Shown one piece after another: positions 43,267 through 51,686 of a stretch of DNA of 64,000 bases. The stretch covers positions 1,364,001-1,428,000 of the forward strand of contig NZ_WNXD01000002.1 of the NCBI RefSeq assembly GCF_014172375.1, in the 5' to 3' direction. Source of the stretch: Pedobacter planticolens. Lineage in GTDB: Bacteria; Bacteroidota; Bacteroidia; Sphingobacteriales; Sphingobacteriaceae. The notes beneath the pieces were generated by a model. That model worked only from the letters and a program-made list of their open reading frames with translations, made no database searches and was not told the DNA's origin. The position numbers and the translations under genes were made by a program. Numbering within the stretch: position 1 is the stretch's first letter; each line of letters begins with the position of its first letter.

Positions 43267-44190
43267 TTAATCCTGAATAATCTCAAAACTACTTAAGTTT
43301 ACAAATTGTTGTAAACGAGCAGCTATTGTAGCTTTATCTAATTCTAATAAACGTTCAGTTCCAAATTTTTCTACGCAGAATGAAGCTAAAGCAGAACCAT
43401 AAATTAACGCGTTTTTCATGTTATTGAAATTCACTGTGCCAACTTGAGCTAAATAACCAATAAAGCCACCAGCAAAAGTATCGCCAGCACCAGTCGGATC
43501 AAAAACATCAGCTAATGGAAGAGCAGGAGCAGAGAAAATTTTATCCTCATGGAATAACAAGGCACCATGCTCGCCTTTTTTAATGATTAAATATTTTGGT
43601 CCCATCGTTAGAATTTTATTAGCAGCCTTCACTAATGAATATTCCCCAGATAACTGGCGAGCTTCCGAATCATTAATTGTTAATACATCAATCATTTTAA
43701 TGGTTTCTAATAAATCATCCATCATAATATCCATCCAAAAGTTCATGGTATCTAAAACAATTAGCTTCGGACGATTTTTAAGTCTTTTAATTACCGTTTG
43801 CTGAACTTGAGGAGTTAGATTGCCCAACATTAAATATTCGCAATCTTGGTAGCTTTCTGGAATAATCGGGTCAAAATTTTCTAACACATTCAATTCTGTA
43901 ATTAAAGTATCACGGCTATTCATGTCATTGTGATATTTTCCACTCCAGAAAAATGATTTTTCCCCCTCTTTAATCTGTAGGCCTTCAGTATCTACACCAT
44001 GTTGATTAAGGATATTAATATTATCTTTTCCGAAATCATCTCCAACAACGGCAACAATTTTTGTTTTATTATAAAAGTAAGAGGCAGCTAAACTTGCGTA
44101 AGTTGCAGCGCCACCAACAATTTTATCAGTTTTTCCGAAGGGAGTTTCAATGGCGTCAAATGCCACAGTACCTATGATTATCAGGCTCAT
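43267..44190 (-). CDS. PfkB family carbohydrate/nucleoside kinase
   Basis: This 307-aa ribokinase-fold enzyme has the N-terminal Gly-rich substrate site (KIVGGAATYASLAASYF) and the C-terminal ATP/anion-hole signature DPTGAGDTFAGGFIGYLA with the catalytic Asp. It phosphorylates a sugar, nucleoside or related alcohol using ATP; the exact substrate (for example adenosine or ribose) cannot be fixed from sequence. Monocistronic, convergent with the phosphoesterase gene. Confidence 0.88.
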   Translation of the reverse strand: MSLIIIGTVAFDAIETPFGKTDKIVGGAATYASLAASYFYNKTKIVAVVGDDFGKDNINILNQHGVDTEGLQIKEGEKSFFWSGKYHNDMNSRDTLITELNVLENFDPIIPESYQDCEYLMLGNLTPQVQQTVIKRLKNRPKLIVLDTMNFWMDIMMDDLLETIKMIDVLTINDSEARQLSGEYSLVKAANKILTMGPKYLIIKKGEHGALLFHEDKIFSAPALPLADVFDPTGAGDTFAGGFIGYLAQVGTVNFNNMKNALIYGSALASFCVEKFGTERLLELDKATIAARLQQFVNLSSFEIIQD

Positions 44191-44333
44191 ATATATCTTA
44201 TTAAAATTATTTTAAATTTTTTCTCTACAAATATTGCATAAATAATTTAAAAGCCCTAATATTGCATTCCCAAAACGAACAAGGCTTTATGTTCTTTACA
44301 TCAATCCAAAGGCGTTTTAGGAATAACCAGTAC

Positions 44334-44407
44334 TCCTTCTTAGCTCAGCTGGTTAGAGCATCTGACTGTTAATCAGAGGGTCGCTGGTTCGAGCCCAGCA
44401 GAGGGAG
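44334..44407 (+). tRNA. tRNA-Asn (anticodon GTT)
   Basis: The cloverleaf is readable: acceptor strand tccttct (44334-44340) with agaggga (44400-44406), D-arm gctcagctggttagagc, anticodon stem tctga/tcaga with loop ctgttaa giving anticodon GTT, and T-arm ctggttcgagcccag. Discriminator base is G and CCA is not encoded. The tRNA marks the left boundary of the mobile-gene region, as tRNA 3' ends are common attachment sites for integrating elements. Confidence 0.93.
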
Positions 44408-44426
44408 CTGATAACCAATAGGTTAG

Positions 44427-44453
44427 CCCCGTTCAGTCCGAACGGGGTTTTTT
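44427..44453 (+). terminator. Terminator of tRNA-Asn
   Basis: ccccgttc (44427-44434) pairs with gaacgggg (44440-44447), loop agtcc, followed by six Ts. Confidence 0.9.
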
Positions 44454-44475
44454 ATTTGCACACAATTTGCACACA
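44454..44475. repeat. Two perfect 11-bp direct repeats beside tRNA-Asn
   Basis: atttgcacaca occurs twice head to tail (44454-44464, 44465-44475) with a partial third start. Position just after the tRNA terminator and before the mobilisation genes makes it a candidate integrase arm-site or part of an attachment site; this is inference. Confidence 0.6.
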
Positions 44476-44577
44476 ATTTTTCCCTAAATAAAGTTTAATT
44501 TTTTTTCCACATTGGTATTCAAGCTGGCCATTATCTTGACTTTGCTTCATCATTTCTTACATCACTAAATTTAATAT

Positions 44578-44589
44578 AGGTTATAACCT
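44578..44589. repeat. 12-bp palindrome upstream of mobilisation genes
   Basis: aggttataacct is self-complementary and lies 27 bp upstream of the 44616 ORF. It could be an operator, or part of an oriT; the region 44476-44610 is otherwise featureless. Confidence 0.45.
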
Positions 44590-44615
44590 TGGGTATAATC
44601 CATTACTAAAATGCC

Positions 44616-44849
44616 ATGTCTGCAATTTTGGACACAGAATTAGCTGATGTGCCAATCCAAATTTTGCTGGGAATAATTAATATTCTGCATGGCTATAATA
44701 AAATTGAGGACATCTTTTCAATTTCAATTAGGAGAATTCTGGCAAACGGTGGGTTTGCAGCAAGATGTACCAATGCATGCGCATTGGAAATCTTGCCGTC
44801 CTTAAGGCCGGAGAATTACTCGGAACTCGTAATTCTAAAAGTAATGTGA
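44616..44849 (+). CDS. Small hypothetical protein of the mobilisation region
   Basis: A 77-aa ORF (MSAILDTELADVPIQILLGI...) ends 1 bp before the mobC start, which supports a real coupled gene. No family is recognised and no start-associated Shine-Dalgarno is visible; the C-terminal half is compositionally unremarkable. It may be a relaxosome accessory or spurious. Confidence 0.4.
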   Translation: MSAILDTELADVPIQILLGIINILHGYNKIEDIFSISIRRILANGGFAARCTNACALEILPSLRPENYSELVILKVM

Positions 44850-44850
44850 A

Positions 44851-45255
44851 ATGTCAAGGAAAAAGACCAGTGATGATGAATTGTTAAGACACAACCTGAT
44901 CATTCGGGTAAACGATGGGTTGCATCAAAAACTTTCAAAACTTCTAGCTGAAAGCGACTGCCAGAGCATTGCTGAAGTCGCAAGAAAAATCCTGACCGGC
45001 CAAAAGATCAATTGCTTTTATAAGGATGCAAGTATGAATGCACCGATGGAGGAACTGGCCCTGATCCGAAAGGAATTAAAGGCAATTGGGGTAAACATCA
45101 ATCAACAGACCAGGTATTTCAACGCCTGTAAATCGGAAGGCGAAAAAAATTATCATGCAGACCAGACCGTGATGCTCTACACCAAGGTTGAACTGAAAGT
45201 CGAAAGGCTGTTTGAACTCATCTCTAAACTAGCGGAAAAATGGTTGCTAAAATAA
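44851..45255 (+). CDS. MobC-like mobilisation/relaxosome protein
   Basis: This 134-aa protein begins DDELLRHNLIIRVNDGLHQKLSKLL, a ribbon-helix-helix-like DNA-binding start seen in MobC/relaxosome proteins, and contains LALIRKELKAIGVNINQQTRYFNA, a close match to the MobC consensus (ELRRIGNNLNQ type). It should bind oriT and help the relaxase. Its last 16 bases overlap the relaxase start, indicating an operon. Confidence 0.8.
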   Translation: MSRKKTSDDELLRHNLIIRVNDGLHQKLSKLLAESDCQSIAEVARKILTGQKINCFYKDASMNAPMEELALIRKELKAIGVNINQQTRYFNACKSEGEKNYHADQTVMLYTKVELKVERLFELISKLAEKWLLK

Positions 45256-46430
45256 AATACGGGAAATCCATCAGGGGAATTCTGATCTATAACGAAACCA
45301 AGGTAGAACAGAAAGAAGCGAGCATTATTATGGCCAGCGGATTTGCAGTTGATATAGACAAATTGAACCTTGATCAAAAAATACAACGCTTTAAAAACCT
45401 CACCGATCTAAATCCTACCGTCAAAACCAATTCGATGCACATCAGCCTAAATTTTGATGCCGCCGATAAATTGGACTTGCATAAGGTACAGCAGATTGCC
45501 CAGGTCTATATGGAGCAGATCGGTTTTGGCGAGCAGCCGTACATCGCCTACCAGCACCTGGATGCAGCCCATCCGCACATCCATATCGCAACGACCTTGA
45601 TGCAGAAAGACGGGAAACGGATGTATACCCACAATATGGGCAGGCTTGTTTCCGAGCCAGCGAGAAAAGCCATCGAACTGGAGTTTGATCTCATCAAGGC
45701 CGAGGGCAGAAAACTAGGCAATCAGCTAACGATCAAGCCTGCTAAATATGGGCAGAAGCCAACCAAACAAACCATCAATTCCATAGTGGTCTCGGTCAGG
45801 CGGCATTATGCATTTACCTCACTTGCTGAATTCAATGCCATACTCGGACAGTTCAATATCAGGGCAGATCGTGGAAAGGAAGAGACGACAATGTTTGAAA
45901 AAAAAGGATTGCTGTATTCCATACTTGATGAAAAACGAAATCCGATTGGCGTACCAATAAAGGCAAGCAGTTTTTATGACCAGCCGACACTAAAGAACTT
46001 GGAGAAGGATTTTCAAGCAGGTATGGTAAAAAGGAAACCGTTTAAGGAGAATTTGAAGAAACGGATCGATTGGGTGATGCAGAAGTACAATAGCTTTACA
46101 AGGAGCACACTAGTCAATGAACTGGCCAAGCAGCAGATCGCATTGGTGTTTAGGCAGAACGAAAAGGGAATGATCTACGGACTGACCTTCGTTGACCATA
46201 AGCTTAAAACCGTTTTTAACGGTAGCGATATTGGAAAGGATTTTAGTGCTCGGGCAATCACTGAAAAGTTTGCGGCACGGGACCATATCAGAACCTATCT
46301 CAAGCCAAACCAAGCAACCCATTTTCTTGGAAACCCTTTGGAACCGTTACTTGAAAAAGCAGATTACGATGCGCCAACTATCATCGGTAAAAAGAAGAAA
46401 AAGAAAAAATCCAACCAGCAAAACCTATAA
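45240..46430 (+). CDS. Relaxase / mobilisation nuclease
   Basis: This 396-aa protein has the MobA/VirD2-type fold: a conserved N-terminal catalytic region (MVAKIKYGKSIRGILIYNE) and the metal-binding HPHIHI motif at residues 111-116. It would nick oriT and pilot the single strand during mobilisation. The C-terminal end is Lys-rich (KKKKKKK). It sits directly between mobC and the coupling-protein gene. The type is a Bacteroidota MobB/BmgA-like relaxase. Confidence 0.9.
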   Translation: MVAKIKYGKSIRGILIYNETKVEQKEASIIMASGFAVDIDKLNLDQKIQRFKNLTDLNPTVKTNSMHISLNFDAADKLDLHKVQQIAQVYMEQIGFGEQPYIAYQHLDAAHPHIHIATTLMQKDGKRMYTHNMGRLVSEPARKAIELEFDLIKAEGRKLGNQLTIKPAKYGQKPTKQTINSIVVSVRRHYAFTSLAEFNAILGQFNIRADRGKEETTMFEKKGLLYSILDEKRNPIGVPIKASSFYDQPTLKNLEKDFQAGMVKRKPFKENLKKRIDWVMQKYNSFTRSTLVNELAKQQIALVFRQNEKGMIYGLTFVDHKLKTVFNGSDIGKDFSARAITEKFAARDHIRTYLKPNQATHFLGNPLEPLLEKADYDAPTIIGKKKKKKKSNQQNL

Positions 46431-46432
46431 CC

Positions 46433-48451
46433 ATGAATACAGGTGAGGACATACAGGGGCTAAGGAAGATCATCGATTTTACCAGGCTCATCAGTTTATT
46501 TATCCTATCGATCCATTTCTACCTGTGCTGTTACAAGGCATTTGTCCTGTGGGGATTTACGGCAGACATTACCGATCGGATCATTGAAAATATTTCTAGG
46601 ACAGGACTATTCATTGGTATATGGCGGGCGAAATTTGCTAGTTTATTATTGTTGGTTATTTCGCTCATAGGGGTAAAAGGCAAAAAGGATGAAAAGATTG
46701 AGATCAGAAGTATTATTGTGTTTTTGTTAACGGGTCTACTCCTTTATTTCATTGCGGTTCTTGTTTTTTATTTACCAGCAAAGACCTCTCTCATTGCAAT
46801 ATGTTATACCGGTATCACATCAATTGGGTATATGCTTATCCTTACTGGAGGAGGACAATTGAGCAGATTGATCAAAGAAAAACTAAACAAGGATATTTTC
46901 AATGAGGAGAACGAAACCTTTCCCCAGGAAGAGCGATTGCTCGAAAATGAATACTCCATCAATTTGCCAGCCAAGTACAGGTTAGGGAAACAAATAAGGG
47001 ACAGTTTTATCAATGTAATCAATCCATTTAGGGGGCTTTTGATTGCGGGAACGCCGGGAGCAGGTAAAAGTTATTTCGTAATTAGGCACATCATTGATCA
47101 ACATATTAAAAAGGGTTTTTCGATGTTCATCTATGATTTCAAGTTTGATGACCTGAGCAAGCTGGCTTACAATAAACTAATGATTTATTCTGGAAAATAT
47201 TCGATTAAGCCAAAATTCTTTGTCATCAACTTTGATGACCTCAATCGTACCCATCGATGTAATCCATTGCATCCAGAAAGTATGGAGGATATTACCGATG
47301 CTACTGAAGCTTCAAGAACAATTATGATGGGGCTGAATAGAGACTGGATCAAAAAGCAGGGAGATTTCTTTGTGGAATCGCCAATCAACTTTTTGACCGC
47401 CTGCATCTGGTACCTGCGTAAATATGAAAACGGTAAATATTGCACGTTGCCCCATGTGATCGAACTGATGCAGTCGGACTACGATCAGCTATTTGCCGTA
47501 CTGGAAACCCAGGATGAGATCAAGGTTTTGATGAATCCTTTTATTTCAGCTTACCAGCGTGATGCTATGCCACAACTTGAGGGGCAGATTGCATCCGCCA
47601 AGATAGGACTTGCTAGGTTGGCTTCTCCCCAGCTTTATTATGTTTTGAGCGGTAATGATTTTACACTTGATGTCAATAATCCCAAGGAGCCAAAGATAAT
47701 CTGCGTTGGTAACAATCCACAGAAATTGCAGGTCTATGGTGCAGTGCTGTCGCTTTATATTTCGACTATGATCAAACTGGTCAATAGAAAGGGACAGCTG
47801 AAAAGCAGCCTGATCTTTGATGAGTTTCCTACGATCTATTTCAATAACATGGATAGTTTGATTGCTACTGCTAGGAGTAATAAGGTTTCTACGGCACTAG
47901 CTGTCCAAGATTTTTCGCAGCTCAAAAAGGATTATGGTGCAGAACAGGCAGATGTAATCACGGGCATAGTTGGGAATGTGATCTCTGGACAGGTCACAAA
48001 TTCCACGGCAAAAACCTTATCGGAGAATTTTGGTAAGATTTCCCAGCAAAAGGATTCAATGAGCATCAACAGTTCAGACACCTCGATTACCAAGGCAACA
48101 CAAATGGATTATGCCATTCCTGCAAGCAAGATTGCAACCCTTTCTTCGGGAGAATTTGTGGGTGTGGTAGCTGATAATCCCGAGCAGAAGATCAAGCTAA
48201 AAATGTTCCACTGCGAAATCCAGAACGACCATAAGGCGATTGCGAAAGAGGAAGCTAGTTATATGGATATTCCGATTATCAAAACTGTTTCGGCAGAAGA
48301 TGTAACCGAAAACTACAACAGGATCAAGACGGAGATTATGGATCTTTTGATGGAAGAGCTCAAGAAATTACCTCCAATCCAGGCCAAGCCCGATGAAGCT
48401 AATAAAGCTAAGGGAGATGGCACACACAAGGAAAAGGCGGTTTCTTTCTAA
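46433..48451 (+). CDS. Type IV coupling protein (VirD4/TraG-like)
   Basis: This 672-aa protein starts with four membrane segments (roughly 14-38, 58-80, 91-112, 120-140), then an AAA ATPase with Walker A GTPGAGKS (residues 206-213) and a Walker B-like LIFDEFPTIYF near 465. The middle segment includes DFKFDDLSKLAYNKLM, and the arginine-finger region ARSNKVSTALAVQDFSQLKKDYG is typical of TraG/TraD/VirD4 coupling proteins. It would link the relaxosome to a secretion pore that is not encoded here. It starts 2 bp after the relaxase stop. Confidence 0.9.
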   Translation: MNTGEDIQGLRKIIDFTRLISLFILSIHFYLCCYKAFVLWGFTADITDRIIENISRTGLFIGIWRAKFASLLLLVISLIGVKGKKDEKIEIRSIIVFLLTGLLLYFIAVLVFYLPAKTSLIAICYTGITSIGYMLILTGGGQLSRLIKEKLNKDIFNEENETFPQEERLLENEYSINLPAKYRLGKQIRDSFINVINPFRGLLIAGTPGAGKSYFVIRHIIDQHIKKGFSMFIYDFKFDDLSKLAYNKLMIYSGKYSIKPKFFVINFDDLNRTHRCNPLHPESMEDITDATEASRTIMMGLNRDWIKKQGDFFVESPINFLTACIWYLRKYENGKYCTLPHVIELMQSDYDQLFAVLETQDEIKVLMNPFISAYQRDAMPQLEGQIASAKIGLARLASPQLYYVLSGNDFTLDVNNPKEPKIICVGNNPQKLQVYGAVLSLYISTMIKLVNRKGQLKSSLIFDEFPTIYFNNMDSLIATARSNKVSTALAVQDFSQLKKDYGAEQADVITGIVGNVISGQVTNSTAKTLSENFGKISQQKDSMSINSSDTSITKATQMDYAIPASKIATLSSGEFVGVVADNPEQKIKLKMFHCEIQNDHKAIAKEEASYMDIPIIKTVSAEDVTENYNRIKTEIMDLLMEELKKLPPIQAKPDEANKAKGDGTHKEKAVSF

Positions 48452-48507
48452 AGAATTCCATATTGGGTATTTCTATTATTAGGCTTAGTTTCACCAAAAC
48501 TAAATCA

Positions 48508-49374
48508 ATGTTAGAGATACTTAGCCAAAGATTACTTGGCAAACTGGAAAGCGAACTGGAGGAAATTTATCATGGGGAAGAAATCCTTCAGGAAAAAACC
48601 AATTTGAGCTTAAAAAAATCTACCCATATCATAGGGATTTTAAACAATCATGTTAATTCCAATGGCTTTGAAGACCAGGAGCAGGAAATTAATTATTTTC
48701 GGATTACGCTACCAGGTTTTTATAGCCTTAAGATATATTATGATGAAGTTTACTTCATTGAACTTAGGACACCAATCGGCGGCCACAAAAGATTGATCAA
48801 CTTTTATCTAAGAGAAATAGAAATTATTGAACGGTTTTTTGATAAGCACTCCTTTTTTTATGGTTATTACAAGATGGGTGCGACTGATTTAGACCAATCA
48901 TTCTTTGTTTTAGATTCAAAGAAAGATAGCGTTCTTTTAATGGGTCTTGCAGAGGTTGAAAGCAATACCTGCACTTCAGTCAGTTATTTGTTTGCCAAGT
49001 TCAAAGGGTATGAATTACTTCTACTAACATTAAAGCATAGGGTTACCGACCAGGTCAATGGAAATATTAATTTTAAAAATAATGTTAAGAGCTTGGATAA
49101 ATTAATCTGGACTGGTGAAGTTATTAACCTTGTGGAAATTGCCTTTGGGATATATCAAATGAAACAGGTCAACAACGGTTCAGCTGGGATAGGTTCAATC
49201 TGCCGCTGGCTTGGGGAGTGCTTTGATGTGAATTTAGGCGTTCCATCTAAAAGATGGTCAGAAATTGCTCGTAGAACGACAATGAGCCATACTAGATTTA
49301 TGGATCAAATGAAAAAATCGATTATTTCAAAAATCGATGATGATTTAGCCAGAAAAGCAAAAGAAACAAATTGA
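48508..49374 (+). CDS. RteC-like protein
   Basis: I place the start at ATG 48508; the longer reading begins with a TTG at 48463. The 288-aa product resembles RteC, which controls excision and transfer of Bacteroides conjugative transposons: N-terminal LEILSQRLLGKLESELEEI, then central YYDEVYFIELRTPIGGHKRLINFYLREIEIIERFFDKHSFFYGYYKMGATDLDQSFF. The C-terminus KLIWTGEVINLVEIAFGIYQMKQVNNGSAGIGSICRWLGECFDVNLG is the domain used to recognise RteC. It is linked to the mobilisation genes; control of element mobility is likely but inferred. Confidence 0.8.
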   Translation: MLEILSQRLLGKLESELEEIYHGEEILQEKTNLSLKKSTHIIGILNNHVNSNGFEDQEQEINYFRITLPGFYSLKIYYDEVYFIELRTPIGGHKRLINFYLREIEIIERFFDKHSFFYGYYKMGATDLDQSFFVLDSKKDSVLLMGLAEVESNTCTSVSYLFAKFKGYELLLLTLKHRVTDQVNGNINFKNNVKSLDKLIWTGEVINLVEIAFGIYQMKQVNNGSAGIGSICRWLGECFDVNLGVPSKRWSEIARRTTMSHTRFMDQMKKSIISKIDDDLARKAKETN

Positions 49375-49383
49375 ATTTTTACA

Positions 49384-50826
49384 TTAAATTATGTAGGGCT
49401 GTATCTTTTTGATCGCCTCTATAGTTAATAAAATAATTTTTTGTTCCGTGGCACCACTCTCCTCCAATCTCATTGCTAGCCTATCCTCACGATCGCGCTT
49501 AAAAAAAGTAACAGTAATATCCTCGTTTCCAAAGGTGAATAATTCCGTCGTGCCATTTTTTGTCTCATCCATTGATTTCTCAACGAAATAAAACTGAAGA
49601 GGAACTATGGAAAGCTCAGAGTTAAGCGCACCCTTATTTATACCTCCATTGTTAACAATCCTTTCGGATGGCAACGGGCTTTCTGATACTGCTTGTAATG
49701 CGGTTGTCAGTCCAATTGGAGTTATGAGGTTAAGCAAAATGGCAAGGTTAAATATGGAAAATCTGTCGATGAAGTCATTAAAGGATTTTTCATATTGATC
49801 CGTTCTAACCGGGACATTATGTGTCCCTTGAAACTTAATCAACTCCCGAAGTGACAATGAACCCGATCTTATCAATGAACAAAGTATATAATTGTAATAT
49901 CTAGCTGTAGGGCCTGTTTTTTGATCATAAATTGTAAATTCATTATTGGTGTCAATATACTTGAATTTTATCCCTGAGACAATCTTACCGATCTGCTGAT
50001 ATAGTTCCCTATCGGGGTCAAAATTAAATGGTGATTTTGAACATAGTTTTGAGATGTAAGCATTATAATTGTTGATTATGCCGTACTTATAAAGGAACAT
50101 TGACCTGAAATTCTCATTGTCGCCCACGAAGATGATCTTATCGAATCCAAATTTGTTTTCTTGGGTGTCCATATCAATATGTGAACTGAAAATAGAAATG
50201 ATCCTGAACAAATGATCGGGGTCTATTCGATCCATATCATCCACAACCAGTACATTTTTGGATTTTCCACCAGTTGACAAAATAGAAAGTTTTTCCTGTA
50301 TAACAGAAGTCACATAATCATTATTGCTGTACTTTTTGTAGCTTTTGATGGTCTTTAAAAAAGCCCTTACAGAAAGTAATGGATCTCCCAAATCATTATA
50401 ATCCTTTTGATTTTTTGCCAGACTTTTCTCCATCACCTCGGCTACTTCTACTACTGATTTTCCAGTATCACTGAAAAGGTTGATCATCTTTCCGACCGTT
50501 TGATCAAGGTTTTGAGAAAAAGAAAAAACATATTTAGTCAACCTATCGATGTCTGGGACAGTAAAGGCATTTTTGCTTATTAGCTCAAGAATGATGTCGT
50601 ATTTAAGGATTTCAAAAATGTCTGAATTGTCATGCAATACATAGTTTACTGGAAATATCCTAAAAACGTTATAGTCTTCCCTTGTGTCGAAATATGCTTT
50701 AAGAAATGTGGTTTTGCCACTTCCAAATGGCCCGGAAAACAGTATCTGATTATTTTGCTCGTCCAGTAAACAGGCATCAAATTTGGATTCGAGGTTTTGA
50801 TAGATTAGTGGTTCTTGTAACTGCAT
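49384..50826 (-). CDS. KAP-type P-loop NTPase
   Basis: This 480-aa protein has Walker A GPFGSGKT (residues 32-39) and Walker B NVLVVDDMDRID (residues about 191-202), the DDMDR element being typical of KAP/STAND NTPases. Between them lies a helical region, and downstream an AAA-like lid. No transmembrane helices were seen, unlike many KAP members. KAP NTPases on mobile islands are candidate defence ATPases. It is convergent with the RteC-like gene with a 9-bp gap and has no effector domain visible; function otherwise unknown. Confidence 0.72.
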   Translation of the reverse strand: MQLQEPLIYQNLESKFDACLLDEQNNQILFSGPFGSGKTTFLKAYFDTREDYNVFRIFPVNYVLHDNSDIFEILKYDIILELISKNAFTVPDIDRLTKYVFSFSQNLDQTVGKMINLFSDTGKSVVEVAEVMEKSLAKNQKDYNDLGDPLLSVRAFLKTIKSYKKYSNNDYVTSVIQEKLSILSTGGKSKNVLVVDDMDRIDPDHLFRIISIFSSHIDMDTQENKFGFDKIIFVGDNENFRSMFLYKYGIINNYNAYISKLCSKSPFNFDPDRELYQQIGKIVSGIKFKYIDTNNEFTIYDQKTGPTARYYNYILCSLIRSGSLSLRELIKFQGTHNVPVRTDQYEKSFNDFIDRFSIFNLAILLNLITPIGLTTALQAVSESPLPSERIVNNGGINKGALNSELSIVPLQFYFVEKSMDETKNGTTELFTFGNEDITVTFFKRDREDRLAMRLEESGATEQKIILLTIEAIKKIQPYII

Positions 50827-50902
50827 GTTGGAGGTTAATTAGTATAAAGGTAGTTATTAATTCCATGCAAGATTTCCTTCGAATTATTTGTATCTAAAAG
50901 TT

Positions 50903-51370
50903 CTACAACTTGTAGGTTGTTTCCTTTTTGATTTCTGCCAATACCGGAAAGCTCTGCACTTTTGAAATGTAGGTCAGCGGCGTGATGTTCTCCCTTAAAA
51001 ACCTGTTATAATCATTTGAACTGAAGACCATGATCTTTAGGATAAAATCAAACTCTCCCATGATGTGGTTACATTCCATGATCTCGGGATGTTGCGCTAC
51101 CATTTGCTGAAACTCAACAAAGGTCTTTTCATGGTGGTCTTTTAACTGGATGAGCGGGTATGCGGTGAAAAAATCACGGACTTTCTTCAGGTCAACAATG
51201 GCAACGGTTTTTTTGATATAGCCAAGTTTTTTTAACCGTGCCACCCTTTCATTGATGGGGTTATGGGTGCGGTGTGTCTGTTTTGCCAGTTCGCGGTTGG
51301 TCATCAGTCCATCGGACTGCAACAGGTTCAAGATCTTGATGTCGGTCTGGTCGAGTTTATAGGAATCCAT
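50903..51370 (-). CDS. Lrp/AsnC family transcriptional regulator
   Basis: The start at ATG 51370 gives a 155-aa protein; the longer reading begins at a non-ATG codon. The N-terminal HTH (LDQTDIKILNLLQSDGLMTNRELAKQTHRTHNPINERVARLKKLGYI) and C-terminal RAM ligand-binding domain (FFTAYPLIQLKDHHEKTFVEFQQMV, EFDFILKIMV) are complete. It is divergent from serC and so probably responds to an amino acid and regulates the neighbouring serC-TDH operon. That link is an inference from position and family. Confidence 0.9.
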   Translation of the reverse strand: MDSYKLDQTDIKILNLLQSDGLMTNRELAKQTHRTHNPINERVARLKKLGYIKKTVAIVDLKKVRDFFTAYPLIQLKDHHEKTFVEFQQMVAQHPEIMECNHIMGEFDFILKIMVFSSNDYNRFLRENITPLTYISKVQSFPVLAEIKKETTYKL

Positions 51371-51686
51371 TATCAGCCAAAGTTGTTGGTTAAGTTTTGC
51401 CTTAGGTAATAATAGTTGGTCCAAATATATATAATCTTCCAGCAGATTTTCAAAATATGGCTAGATTTCTACGTTTTCACTTAGTGTATAATCAACAATA
51501 AACAGGTCAATTTCAAGGTCTTGAAAAAATTTTATTCTGTCAGGATTTGCAAGGAAATAGATCTGCCAAATAAATGGGATGTTTAGTGCCTAGAAACTCA
51601 AACCTCGAACCAAAGTTGCAGCAAAACCAAATCGCTAAGAACAATCCGCTGAAATTTGAAGCAACAAAATAAGCAAACTAACTTAT
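51371..51686. other. Divergent control region between Lrp regulator and serC operon
   Basis: This 316-bp gap must hold the divergent promoters and probably Lrp sites, but no clear promoter box or strong inverted repeat was found. AT-rich from about 51420 to 51500. Confidence 0.4.
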
